64,000 nt of DNA, taken from NCBI GenBank assembly GCA_037954235.1, contig JBBMOA010000003.1:9614223-9678222 (forward strand), in the 5' to 3' direction. Every line of letters starts with the position of its first letter. Positions within the stretch are counted from its first letter, which is position 1. Position numbers and translations under genes: made by a program. This document shows, piece after piece, positions 48,252 to 58,279 of this stretch. The notes beneath the pieces were generated by a model that was given only the letters and a program-made list of their open reading frames with translations, did not search any database and was not told the DNA's origin. The DNA comes from Aulostomus chinensis. Taxonomy: Eukaryota; Chordata; Actinopteri; Syngnathiformes; Aulostomidae.

Positions 48252-51158
48252 TTATTCCAGTAGTTCCATAACCTCCATAACAAGTGTGCGAGATCCTGTC
48301 ATCACCAATATGGAGACCGTCTTGTAGTCCAAGTAGAGAACACACTGTCCATTCACCTGGCACACAAACTGTCGTACCTGAAGAACATGATTTTAATCAA
48401 GCCATGCTAGCTTTTGCTATTAGATTCAAATATGTGCCTCTTTCTTTGAGATTATCACATCCCAACCTTCACTCCAGCAGCTGCTGCAGGGCTTCCAGGG
48501 TCAACCGCTTGCACATAACAGGGGGCTGATCCTCTGACAACAAAGCCCCATCCAACTGCATCTCCGATCACCTAGATCATGGGGAAATTAGTTACATTTT
48601 AAAGTGAAAGGTAATCTCTAATTTTGGATTTGGGCATCAGCGATTTACATGAAGATAAAAAAAGAGAGAATGCAATGAGATCCTTTTTTGGGGGGAGGCC
48701 AAAGTGCATTAATAAGTTGTTTCGAATTGATAATAGATGACAGTAATCTTAAGACCGGTTTTGAATGAGGAGTTGTGGCATCACCCACTTCAGGCATTGT
48801 GGGGACACTGTTAAGGTTTAAATATTTTTGATGGCCATGAGAGATCATCACACAGCAATAAAAAGAAAATAGAAGAAAATCAATAAGCCATCATCATCAC
48901 TATATTCAGGGCATTTACAAAGTGCTGCAAACGATAAACATGTCCAAACATGTTTGAATTTTGTATTTTTGCTGAAAAAATGCTCTGTGGTGAACAAATG
49001 TTTATGAGAATTTCATGTTTTGCTCAGCAAGATAATCTTAAAAAATGAACACATTTTCTTTTTAGTTCATTAGAAGTACAAGGCTAACATCAGACTCTAT
49101 TTGCAGACACATGACTTCAACGTCACCACAGCTTTGCTCTTTTTCTGTTTTTGGTGAGATGACATTTATTGTCCATGACAAACTCTGTAGTTCCTGTTAG
49201 CAACTGCCATTTTTAAGACACACAAAATGCTTACAAATTCTCAAATGTGGTATTCATTGCCATTTTTTTTCAGTCAACCAAAAATGCACTCATATAATCT
49301 ATTTACTTGGAGAAGAGGAAGTTGGATGTTCAACAATGTTTTCAGTTTTAGGACCCATTCCTACACTGCTCTATTACATATACCTGCGGTGGAAATTGTC
49401 ACATTTTTTGTATATGGACATCTGACCTTGATAAAACTACAAGTTTTACACAAAATTGATGGCATATATATATATACATACATATATATATACTGAAATA
49501 ACACTATGAAATGTGCATGCATACTTACATAACCCACACTGAGTCATTGTAGTCACTCACCGTCAACACTCTCTTATTGAAGGGTGCGCCAGGTGCCAAT
49601 AACTCCTCACATGTAAAGTTTCTACGAAGCACTGCAAGGTCATTACAACAAGTTACTTATGTACTTTCAAGGTTAAAAAGACAATATTGCAAACTTTCAA
49701 TTTCTTAAACTTTTTTGGATGAATTTTAATGCAGCACTTGCCTGATTTAGGATTGCATCTCACGACTGAGGATGAAGACAGCTGGACAAGAGGAGGAACT
49801 CCAGCAGAGTGAAGCTGAAGAGATTTCAAGCTGCCTCGACGCCCACCAGTCACCTGCTTCAGGTCTGAGCTTGGCCCCACTGTCATTGAAAGATGTGTAA
49901 ATCTAAAATGCAGTATAGTCCAAGTAGAGAGAAAGTTATAGATACAGAGATTTTTCTTAACCTGACTGAAAACCATTGGTAGCCTCCTGGGGTTGGTTTT
50001 TGCGCAGGACAAATGGGCTATCTGGATGGGTATCCTCTTGTGTAGGCACCACCACAGCATCATCATTGTCTTGTTCACTTTCATTTATGAGCTCAGACAA
50101 ACGTCGGCGCCGGCGAAAATTAATGCAGAATTGATAGAGCAGTCCACTGTCAAAGAAATCATGTTTCCTTTCCACTGAAGTTGGGAGAGAGAGAGTAAAA
50201 ACATATTTGACTGTTAAGATTTGTTGTTGGCTTTGTATTTCTAGGGGCCCAAAGCCACCTTGAGTCTCCTCACCATGCCGAATGATGCCGTGTTCTTGCA
50301 ATGCACGGCACAGCTCCACTCCTCGACGCCGGCTCTCTGCCTCACCATTCTGAAGGAGCCAATCCAGCAACTGGCATCCAGGAAAGGAACGTTGATGAGC
50401 AACACCATGCTCCTCCCTAAGCTGCAAAATAGAGTGCTTGTCCCCTGTAAGACTGACAATATACAAAACAGTAGATCAGATATATCCTATTGGCGAAGAC
50501 GGGCCAGAAAGGACAAGGACAAGTTATCTGAGTTGATTGAGCAAGTTTATTGTAATACTTGATGGGAATTTGAGCACAAATTTAGCAGCTCTTACTGTTC
50601 ATACAGCCGCTGTCCTCTAATGAAGATTTTCACCTCTGTATTGAAGGGGAAGGTGCCATCATCCTTGCGGAAACGGTACAGCAGTTTGGCATCCTTGAAC
50701 ACAGGTCTCTTATCACAGACTATGAGAAGGAAACATTTCGAATTAAAATGAAGCTACATCTTTCTGTTGGGACAGTGGGGTATTCTGCTTGCTGAGGCTC
50801 TACCTCTCTCCTACCATGGTGAACGATGTCATGATCCATGAGGTGCTGCATGAGGCGGACAGCGGTTAAACGATCTGGAGCTTCCTTGTGGTTTATAAGC
50901 CAGTCAATGAGCTCCTGAGCTACGAAGCAGTTAGGATATGTGCGTAGGTGGTAGCGTCTGTCCTTGATCAGTTTTCCATCATGAAGCCTCAACCTGGAAG
51001 CAAAATTATCATCAATCATCTATCCAAACTTTAACACCTAAAGACCATAAACATTTCATGCTGTGTCCCTCATACCTGAGTTGTTCCCCAGCAATCATGA
51101 CTTCAGCTTTGTGTTGTCTGACCATAGCTTTTCTCTTCACGCTACTTGTTCGCTCCAT
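48252..51158 (-). CDS. deptor: DEPTOR-family mTOR inhibitor (two DEP domains and PDZ), nine exons, 405 aa
   Basis: DEPTOR binds mTOR through its PDZ region and restrains mTORC1/2. Exons on the - strand: 51076-51158, 50815-50993, 50596-50719, 50274-50452, 49962-50174, 49742-49879, 49561-49631, 48467-48571, 48252-48377; all phases fit (1218 nt). The first DEP domain is at about residues 28-125 (LRLHDGKLIKDRRYHLRTYP ... YRFRKDDGTFPF) and the second at about 130-235 (QRSFPGCQLLDWLLQNGEAE ... LYQFCINFRRRRR). The linker follows, then a PDZ domain (GDAVGWGFVVRG ... AVDPGSPAAAAGV) ending in VMEVMELLE. Length equals human DEPTOR (409 aa). The intron after 49742 starts with GC, not GT. The human SSGYFS beta-TrCP degron is absent from the linker. 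It may be a teleost paralogue rather than the direct orthologue. Confidence 0.93.
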
Positions 51159-52400
51159 GTTTGTTATCTATCAACTAGACTAGCAAGTGGAGCTAACTCT
51201 CAGTTATGGCCTTTAATGTTTACAAAATACACACTGAAACACACTGAGCCCAAATGCCATGTAGAATAGATGTTATGTATACAGAGAGGAAAGACATGAT
51301 GCATTTCTGACAGGATTCTATAAAGAGAGAAAGTATAAGCTGAAATATCAGACCATTTAAAGCTCGCCGCAGATATACATTAAAAGACAGAAACAGGTCC
51401 TGAGGTGAGAGAAGTGAACCTGACAGATTAAGTAAGACTCTTTTGCCTCAAAGAAAATATTGGGTCCATTTTTTCAGGCCACATACCTTCTGAACATTCT
51501 GATACTAAAACTGTACTTTTCACAAAGAGTCACTAACTTGCTGTTATTCATTCTCACCTCACTCACGAGATTTCCAAATGAGGTGGACATGTTTAGCAGA
51601 AGATGCCTACTTAAGAGACAGGAAGTGTGTACCATTACAGTATGTACTAATGGACAGCTTGTAATGGGTGATCTATTGTAGACCATCGTTATTTGTACTC
51701 AGCAGCCAAACAAGCAAACCCCTTTCTTGTGCTGCTTTAAAATCATGGACACATATCACTATGGCAACAGCAGAACTAAGAGCAAAATGGCAGGATGTTG
51801 AGCATATTGACAACACTATTACCTGGAATTTCAACAGCATCAGTCACCATTTCTACAATCCATGTTAAACATAGACGCTTACAGCAAATTTTAAAAGAAC
51901 AGCGAAGATAAAACATGGTAGTATACTATATGTCTCTGATATTATTCAGATCTTGTTCTTAAACATATGGCATTCATGTGCTGCGACTCGTCAGGTTGAA
52001 AGAGAGGGAGGCATAATACAGTTTTCAAATCGAGATGTGTAAAGCCATCATAATAAACCAATCATCTTCACTAACCACCACTTCAGCCAATGATAATAAC
52101 TAAAAGTCACACAGAGAGCGGATGCTTCCAGCAACTAAAACCTACCCCCTGTCTCTTTGTGACACACCCATCACTAGAAATGTCACTCGATATGCAGTCA
52201 CACTTGCAATTACCACAGGGCATTTTTCATCAGGGATATGGTGTAAAAGCTTTGGGACACCTTTGTCCATTTCCCCCAAAAACACTGTGTCACCGTTGTT
52301 ACGTCAAGCTTGTTCATAGTATTTCTCTATTGACTGTGGCATGGCTCATTGTTAGAATGGTCTTTTAGTAACTGAAAGGTTGCTTGCACAGTACCCACTT
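51159..52400. other. Spacer upstream of the deptor-family gene
   Basis: It presumably contains the promoter of the - strand gene near 51160-51300, but no clear element is visible. No supported gene. Confidence 0.4.
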
Positions 52401-52404
52401 TTCC

Positions 52405-52525
52405 TTTTGTCTGTGTTGAGGTGTCCTTCAACAAGATTCTGAACCCTTGCTGTTCCTAATGAGTAGGTTGGCACCTGGTTTGGCAGCCTCTGCCATCAGT
52501 GTGTGTGCATGAATGAGGTTTCATC
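52405..52525 (+). repeat. Fragment of the second SINE family
   Basis: GTGTCCTTCAACAAGATTCTG, TTGGCACCTGG and CCTCTGCCATCAGTGTG match the middle of the SINE at 53720-53995. Only the middle is kept. At 52720-52790 a 'gggattaataaagttcaatctaatc' type retroposon tail also occurs. Confidence 0.65.
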
Positions 52526-53719
52526 TTCAAGTGCTTGACACTTAAAGTTATTTTATTTTCTATCAGGGTTAACCAAAACGTAACCAGTTTCTTCACTATT
52601 ACTATTTATTAATTTATTACTGTTACTATTATTTTATTACTACTGCTTGAACTATGTGTGCTTTTCTTCTGTTCTGTATATACAGTGCTATGTTGCTGAC
52701 TGGAAACCCAATTTCCCTGATAGACCTCCTAAAGGGATTAATAAAGTTCAATCTAATCCTGTCTAATCTAATCTAATTTGAAACTAACCTGTATGTAGAT
52801 GATATCATATTGACATTATCTTATTCAAAGATCTCAGTTATGCATCTTCTTAGACTTATCTGAAATTTTGGTTAGTTTTCTGAAGACAAAATCATTTAGT
52901 CTAAGAGCGAGGTTATCACATTATCCATCATCCATTAGCTTTATCTGTTAGTAAAAGTTTTTTTTTGTTCAGATACTGAAAACTAGTTCCATTATATGCA
53001 GCTGAAATCAATTTTACAAAGTTCACACATAAACATATTTGTCAAGGCTATGATGAAAATATTGACACACAGTTGAGAGGTTAAACCACTGGCAAAGGAA
53101 CAATCTCCTCAAAGTATAGTTTATTATGTCATTTTTTATGACTGTAGTGCATCTATTAGAGCAAAATCAGAAAAAGATCTGGGTGTGCTCCTTATAACAG
53201 CACATTGAGAAGTCATTCAGAGTCAGTCAAATTACCTATCAATTTGTTTAACTTGTAAGATTATTAAAATTAAGATTTTCTTTTGGCCATATGTCATCCC
53301 ACACAAATTTTTTTTTAAAATGTTGTAATTCTCCAGACATGTACTTGCTTGGCTGTGTGGTAACTGGCTTTTTGTGCAAAACACTGGAGCTTCTTGAATA
53401 CATCAAAGTCAAATCAAAAGCCTTTATTATCATTGTATAGCATACATCTTGCGGATGTGCTGGGATGCATCATCAGTGATTTTACCTGGGTTCATTGGGT
53501 GTTTTGGGTCTTTTCGAACTGATGTATCCCCAGCCTGCATCCCAGCAGCATTTAGCCACTTGGTTTCTTTCTTCAGCCAGAGCCACCTAGTGGCTCTCTG
53601 CAGCATCCACGGTCAATTTGATGGCCCTCTTTTTTTAGCCATGCCCATTATCCCAAGGAGTGTGCACATTAACAGGCCTGCAAAGCCTCAACATCCCACC
53701 TAAATAGGCTAACATTGGG

Positions 53720-53995
53720 TTGTCCATCCGTTGCTCCTGCACTACTCACTACTCAACCGAAGGGTTGCTGGTTCGATCCTCGACCCCAGTGACCATGTCG
53801 AAGTGTCCTTGAGCAAGATACTGAACCCGTAATTGCTCCTGATGATTAATTTGGTGCCTTGCATGGGTGCTTCCACCATCAGTGTGTGAGTGTGTGTGTG
53901 AATGGGTGAATGAGATGACACTGTAAAGCGCTTTGAGTGCCACTAAGGTAGAAAAGCGCTATATAAAATTGAGTCCATTTACCATTTACTCTGTC
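53720..53995 (+). mobile_element. tRNA-derived SINE of a second family
   Basis: It contains a box B-like GGTTCGATCC (about 53770), then GTGTCCTTGAGCAAGATACTGA, GGTGCTTCCACC, and an end AAGCGCTATATAAAA. This is the layout of an abundant percomorph SINE. It abuts the 3' end of the retrotransposon remnant at 54000. Confidence 0.75.
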
Positions 53996-53999
53996 AACT

Positions 54000-56680
54000 C
54001 CTGGTACTTAACACATTTACGCTCTTAGGCTTCATCCATACACTCCTCCCAGAGAACAGTGAGCTCTGCCATGATCACCTTCTTGGTGGAGTTGGAGAAG
54101 ATGACCATGTCTGGACACAGTGTGGTATGGAGGATATGCTCTGGAAAGCACAACTGCTTAACCAGATCTGCTCTCAGCTCCCAGTCTGCTGCTGAAGAAA
54201 AGAGGCCAGTCACTGATCTAGGCTGTAGCGGTGTCTCTCCAGCCTTGATGAATGTGATGGTCTTCGGGTGGCCTCTGCTAGTGCTTTGAGCATGTGATCA
54301 TGTCGCCAGTGATAGCGGCCATCTAACCCAGACCCGCACAGACTCTTGCCTCATTCCCCACAAGCTCCCTCTGCCTCAGTTAAGACTCTGCTACTTCAGT
54401 TGCCTTGTCGCTTTCCACTTCCTGTCTGTCCTGACCTCGATCCACACAGCTGACACTTTTGGGTCCCTCGAGTTCCTGTATTGGAGTGCCTCCCTGGTCC
54501 ATGACACCCCGAACTCCTCTTTTAGGCCACTAAATGGGAGTTGCAAGAAGTTGCTCCTTCCATACAGTGCTGTGCTCCTGAGGCTCCAGGGAAGACCAAG
54601 CCACCTGTGAAGGTGTCTACTAATCCTCCTCTCCATCGACTCTACTGTCATTATTGGGACCTCATATATCAGCAGTGGCCACAGGATCCTAGGCAGGATG
54701 GCATGTTGTTAGGTCCAGGTTTGGAATTTCCAAGGCAGACCTTATTTATCTGCCTTTGTGAGCCACCCTTCAAGATCTTTGATGGTCTTCTTGATGGAAT
54801 TGGACTCTTTGAGGCTGGAGTCAATCACTTTTCCCAGTTTCTTCACTGGCTGCTCCGTGATGGTTTGGATGGTGACACCTCTAAAGCCCAGTTAACACTA
54901 CACGATTTTAGGCATCGGCGACTTCCCTCCCCCAAATCGGGGTGAGGCACTAACGACCGCCGCGACAAAAGTAATGAGGTGTGGTCAGCTCGAAGACAAT
55001 GGACTGGGAGGTCGCATGCGAAGTCGGCGACAAAAAGTGGACATCTAGCACTGCTAGATATCCAGGACTTGTTGCAGTGACGTAAACGGAGCTGCAACCA
55101 ATGAAAGCAGACGGTGGGGGGGGGGGGCGGAAGTCAGGAGAGGTGGCGTACTAGTGAAAAGCTGCTCCTCTGTGTTTACCTGCTGGATGGCACCGCTGCT
55201 ATGGGAGGAAGCGGCCTGAATGGACCGTGACCATCTACCGGCGGACAGGCAATCCGCCGCTCCGTGGAGGCTGTTTTGCCTCTCTCGCTTGGCAGCGGTC
55301 ACCGCATTCAGCATGTAAACACTGATCAGCTGATCGAAGGTGCGCGTTCTGCGGCGCTCAGAACGAAAATTTGTGGATGTCTGTGTTTTTTACGGTCAAA
55401 AATTCCTGAATAGAATGGACTACTGGTTTGAATAATATTGTTTAAGAAACGCAATGAAATCAGCCGGAACTCCGTTCCCGTCCAAAACGCACCACTCCCC
55501 ACATATTAATTTATCTGAGCAGCCGGGAGCGCAGTTCTCCAGGATCAATCCCTGCAGAGACCAGCTGGGCAGTCGGCCCCGCCTATAGGGGATAGTCGTG
55601 TAGTCTGAACATTCCCATCCGCCAACAAATCTTGTAGTGTGAACAGCAGCCCGATTCAGAGTCGGGTGGTGTGAACAGCAGGGCGAGTCGCCTACAAAAA
55701 AAGGTTGAGTAGTCCGAACTGGGCTTAAGAGTGAAGCAGAACTTGTCGACAACATGCCCCTGCTCAGCACCAAGGATCTAGACTTGCTGGGGTTAAAGCT
55801 CATCCTGGCCCATGTGATGAGTTTAACCAGGCCTTGAAAAATCTGACTGATTCCTTGCACCAAAGACGTTCTTACAGTGAGATCATCCACAAAAGCCTTG
55901 AATTGAGGTTGGCTTGAGCCAGACTTCATCTTTAGGCGTTGGCATTCCACTTCTGTGGACTTTGCAACCATATTCATGGCTAGGGCAAAAAGAGTCATGG
56001 TGATGCTGCAGCCTGTTATGGTCCCTTTTCTAGCTGGTGCCAGCTGGATGACTCAGACCCTGACGAGACTCTTAGCCTGAAGTCAAGATAGTAGTCCAAG
56101 ATAAGGTTGCAGATGTTACTGGGCATATGTGGTTTTTGCAGCGTGATCTCAACTAAGCCATGCAGTATGGACCCATAGGCATGGGTCAGGTCTAACCAAA
56201 GGACAGCCAGATCTCTTATGGCCTCTCGGGCTTCACAGATGAGCTGGGTGACGATGACTGTATGTTCCAAGCAGCCAGGTACTCCAGGGATGCTGCCTTT
56301 CTGTACTGATGTGTCCATGTAATCGTTCTGAATGACGAACTCTGCAAGCTGCTGAGACAAGATGCTGTAGAACAACTTGCCCTCTACACTACGCAGTGGG
56401 ATGGTACAGAACTGCTCGGTGTTCTTTGAGCTCTCCTCCTTAGAAATCCATACTCCCTCCGCACACCTCGTCTGATTAGCGATTCTCCCTCTTTGCCAGA
56501 TCACTTTCTAGAACTTCCAGTGGCACTGGAGGGGTCCTGGACATCTCTTGTAGACGATATATGGCACACAGCTTGGTCTTGGAGCAGAGACTGTCCTTGT
56601 TCCTTGACCACCCCCTGGAGTTCCTTTTGGCTAGGCTCTCTAAGGTCAAAGGGTGCATTTCCATGGGCTTACTTCGGCTT
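54000..56680 (-). mobile_element. Degenerate RLE-type non-LTR retrotransposon, interrupted by a TIR element
   Basis: On the - strand, from 56660 down, a reverse transcriptase is readable: VEGKLFYSILSQQLAEFV, LWLDLTHAYGSILHGLVEI, then after a frame change MTLFALAMNMVAKSTEVEC and FKAFVDDLTVRTSL. FVDD is the RT catalytic box. Further 3' come ALYGRSNFLQLPFSGLKEEF and EALQYRNSRDPKVSA, a degraded zinc-knuckle region (GRYHWRHDHMLKALAEA), and an RLE core at 54025-54213 (DWELRADLVKQLCFPEHI ... PDMVIFS ... MAELTVLWEE). Frameshifts and stops show it is inactive. Bases 54885-55725 are a separate insertion. Architecture fits R2/NeSL/Hero-like elements, not an LTR element or a virus. Confidence 0.85.
54885..55725. 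mobile_element. 841-bp TIR element with TAA target duplication (PIF/Harbinger-like, non-autonomous)
   Basis: The element begins AGCCCAGTT and ends AACTGGGCT, perfect 9-bp inverted termini, with weaker similarity continuing inward. TAA flanks it at 54882-54884 and 55726-55728. A 3-bp TWA duplication is the hallmark of PIF/Harbinger transposons. It splits the RT and C-terminal parts of the retrotransposon. Inside, only short ORFs are seen; no DDE transposase is recognised, so it is taken as non-autonomous. It is more GC-rich than its host element and has a G-run at 55116-55127. Confidence 0.75.
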
Positions 56681-56684
56681 GGGT

Positions 56685-57325
56685 CGGGTGGGGTTGGGTT
56701 TGTTTGGCCCTGTTTCCATTGGCCCCAACATGGTACTAACCGTTACCATTTTGTTTCCTGCTCTGCTGGGGTTCCAAGTGAGCTGAGTGGGGACTAAAAT
56801 GTGACCTAAACACATAGCTGGGCACTGATTGGGTAACTTACCTGCTCACGTCATCTACTTTGTATCATCTTAGCCTTGGCAGAATACTGGTCGATACTTG
56901 GAAAAGTTTTTTTTTAATACTTTTCTTGGGTGTTCTGTTTCTCTGCTTGAAGCCTTGCCTGTCTGTCGTCCCTTACTTTTAGTTTAAGCAAAAACCACAG
57001 ACCGAGCAACAGGCATAATGCTGCTTCCATGTTGTCCATTGTTGTTGTGTCGCACACAAATTACGCTGGGGAACTCTCAGCTGGTGAGTCCACCCAAGCT
57101 GATGACGTACCCAGTGCTAGTGGAGACACACCCGTACCAAGCCGTACTGACCTGACCCCACCCAACCGAAGCCAAAGCAAGCCTGGGGAAACATGCACAA
57201 AGTGGTTTTATGAGAGCCTTCTGGCAGCCAAGCAGCTGTTCTCCCAGTGGGTCACTCAGGGTGTTCTTTGCAACTTTGTGTCCTTATTTTTTTTCAAATT
57301 AAACGTGTAGTTAAAATTAAATTAT
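56685..57325. other. Intergenic DNA, no supported gene
   Basis: Between the retrotransposon remnant and the next SINE. It contains GGTTGGGTTTG-type and CCACCCAACC-type stretches (56680-56720 and 57155-57170) that are partly complementary, possibly another decayed TIR or foldback element. No recognised protein. Confidence 0.4.
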
Positions 57326-57330
57326 TAATC

Positions 57331-57703
57331 CATCCATCCATCCATCCATTGTGTGTGTGTGTGTGGGGGGGGGCTTGAGCCTTTGCCAGCTGCCTTCGGA
57401 TGAGAGGTGGGGTACACCCTGGATAGGTCGCCAGTCCATCACAGGGCCAACACATAGAGACAGACAACCATTCACACTCACAGTCACACCAACAGTCAAT
57501 TTAGAGTATGTGATTAGCCTAGTCCCCTCTTGCATGTCTTTTGACTGTGGGAGGAAGCTGGAATAACCAGAGAGAACCCAAGCAGGCACAGGGAGAACAT
57601 GCAGACTCCACACGGAAAGATCCCGTATTCAAGCCAGGGATCAAACCCGGAACCCTCTTGCTGTGAGGCAACAGTGCTGACCACTGCACCACTGTGCCGC
57701 CTT
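57331..57703 (-). mobile_element. SINE, first family, reverse strand
   Basis: It runs from the (ATCC)n tail through a TG/G-run to the CACAGTGGTGCAG-type head at the right. TTAAATTATTAAT before it and TTAAATTGTTAAT after it form a 13-bp duplication with one mismatch. Confidence 0.83.
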
Positions 57704-57895
57704 TAAATTGTTAATGTAATAGTTAAAATCTCCTTAATGTTTAAATGATTATTCAGAGTTTTGTTATACACTTGAAGGTTAACTTTTCTCAAGTGTTTAT
57801 CAGGGCAATCCATAACTGGCAGTTACTGTAGGTGAACTAGCCTAGCTTGTAAGCAAAAGCTTCTTAGCTTTTAAATTTTAATTTTGGATTTAGAT

Positions 57896-58274
57896 CTGGG
57901 CTGCACGGTGGTGCAGTGGTTAGCACTGTCGCGGCAAGAAGGTTCTGGGTTTGAGTCCTGGCTCGGGCACGGGATCTTTCTGTGTGGAGTTTGCATGTTC
58001 TCCCCGTGCCTCTGTGGGTTCTCTCCGGGTACTCCGGCTTCTTCCCACCATCCAAAGACATGAAATTGGGGACTAGGCTAATTACTACGACTACTCTGAA
58101 TTGACCATAGGTATGGCTGTGAGTGTGAATGGTTGTCTGTCTTTGTATGTTGGCCCTGCGATGGGTTGGCGACCTGTCCAGGGTGAACCCCGCCTCTCGC
58201 CCGTTGACACTGGGATAGGCTCCAGCTCCCCCGTGACCCTTACTGTAGGAATAAGTGGAAGACAATAGATGGAT
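57896..58274 (+). mobile_element. SINE, first family, forward strand
   Basis: Its head is GGTGGTGCAGTGGTTAGC and its tail ends AAGTGGAAGACAATAGATGG. GGATTTAGAT flanks it at 57886-57895 and 58275-58284. With the previous element it forms a head-to-head inverted pair 190 bp apart. Confidence 0.85.
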
Positions 58275-58279
58275 GGATT

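Noticed and set aside
50442..50447. Nearer acceptor (TTACAG) for deptor exon 4
   Set aside because: It breaks the reading frame; the acceptor TTGTCAG just upstream (exon from 50452) keeps phase and gives the family-like EHLTGDKHSILQLREEHGV.
50260..50562. 100-aa + strand ORF over deptor exon 4
   Set aside because: It is antisense to a DEP domain exon whose frame and splice sites are clear on the - strand.
54885..55725. hAT origin for the TIR element
   Set aside because: An 8-bp duplication is not seen, whereas TAA flanks both perfect termini, which fits PIF/Harbinger better.
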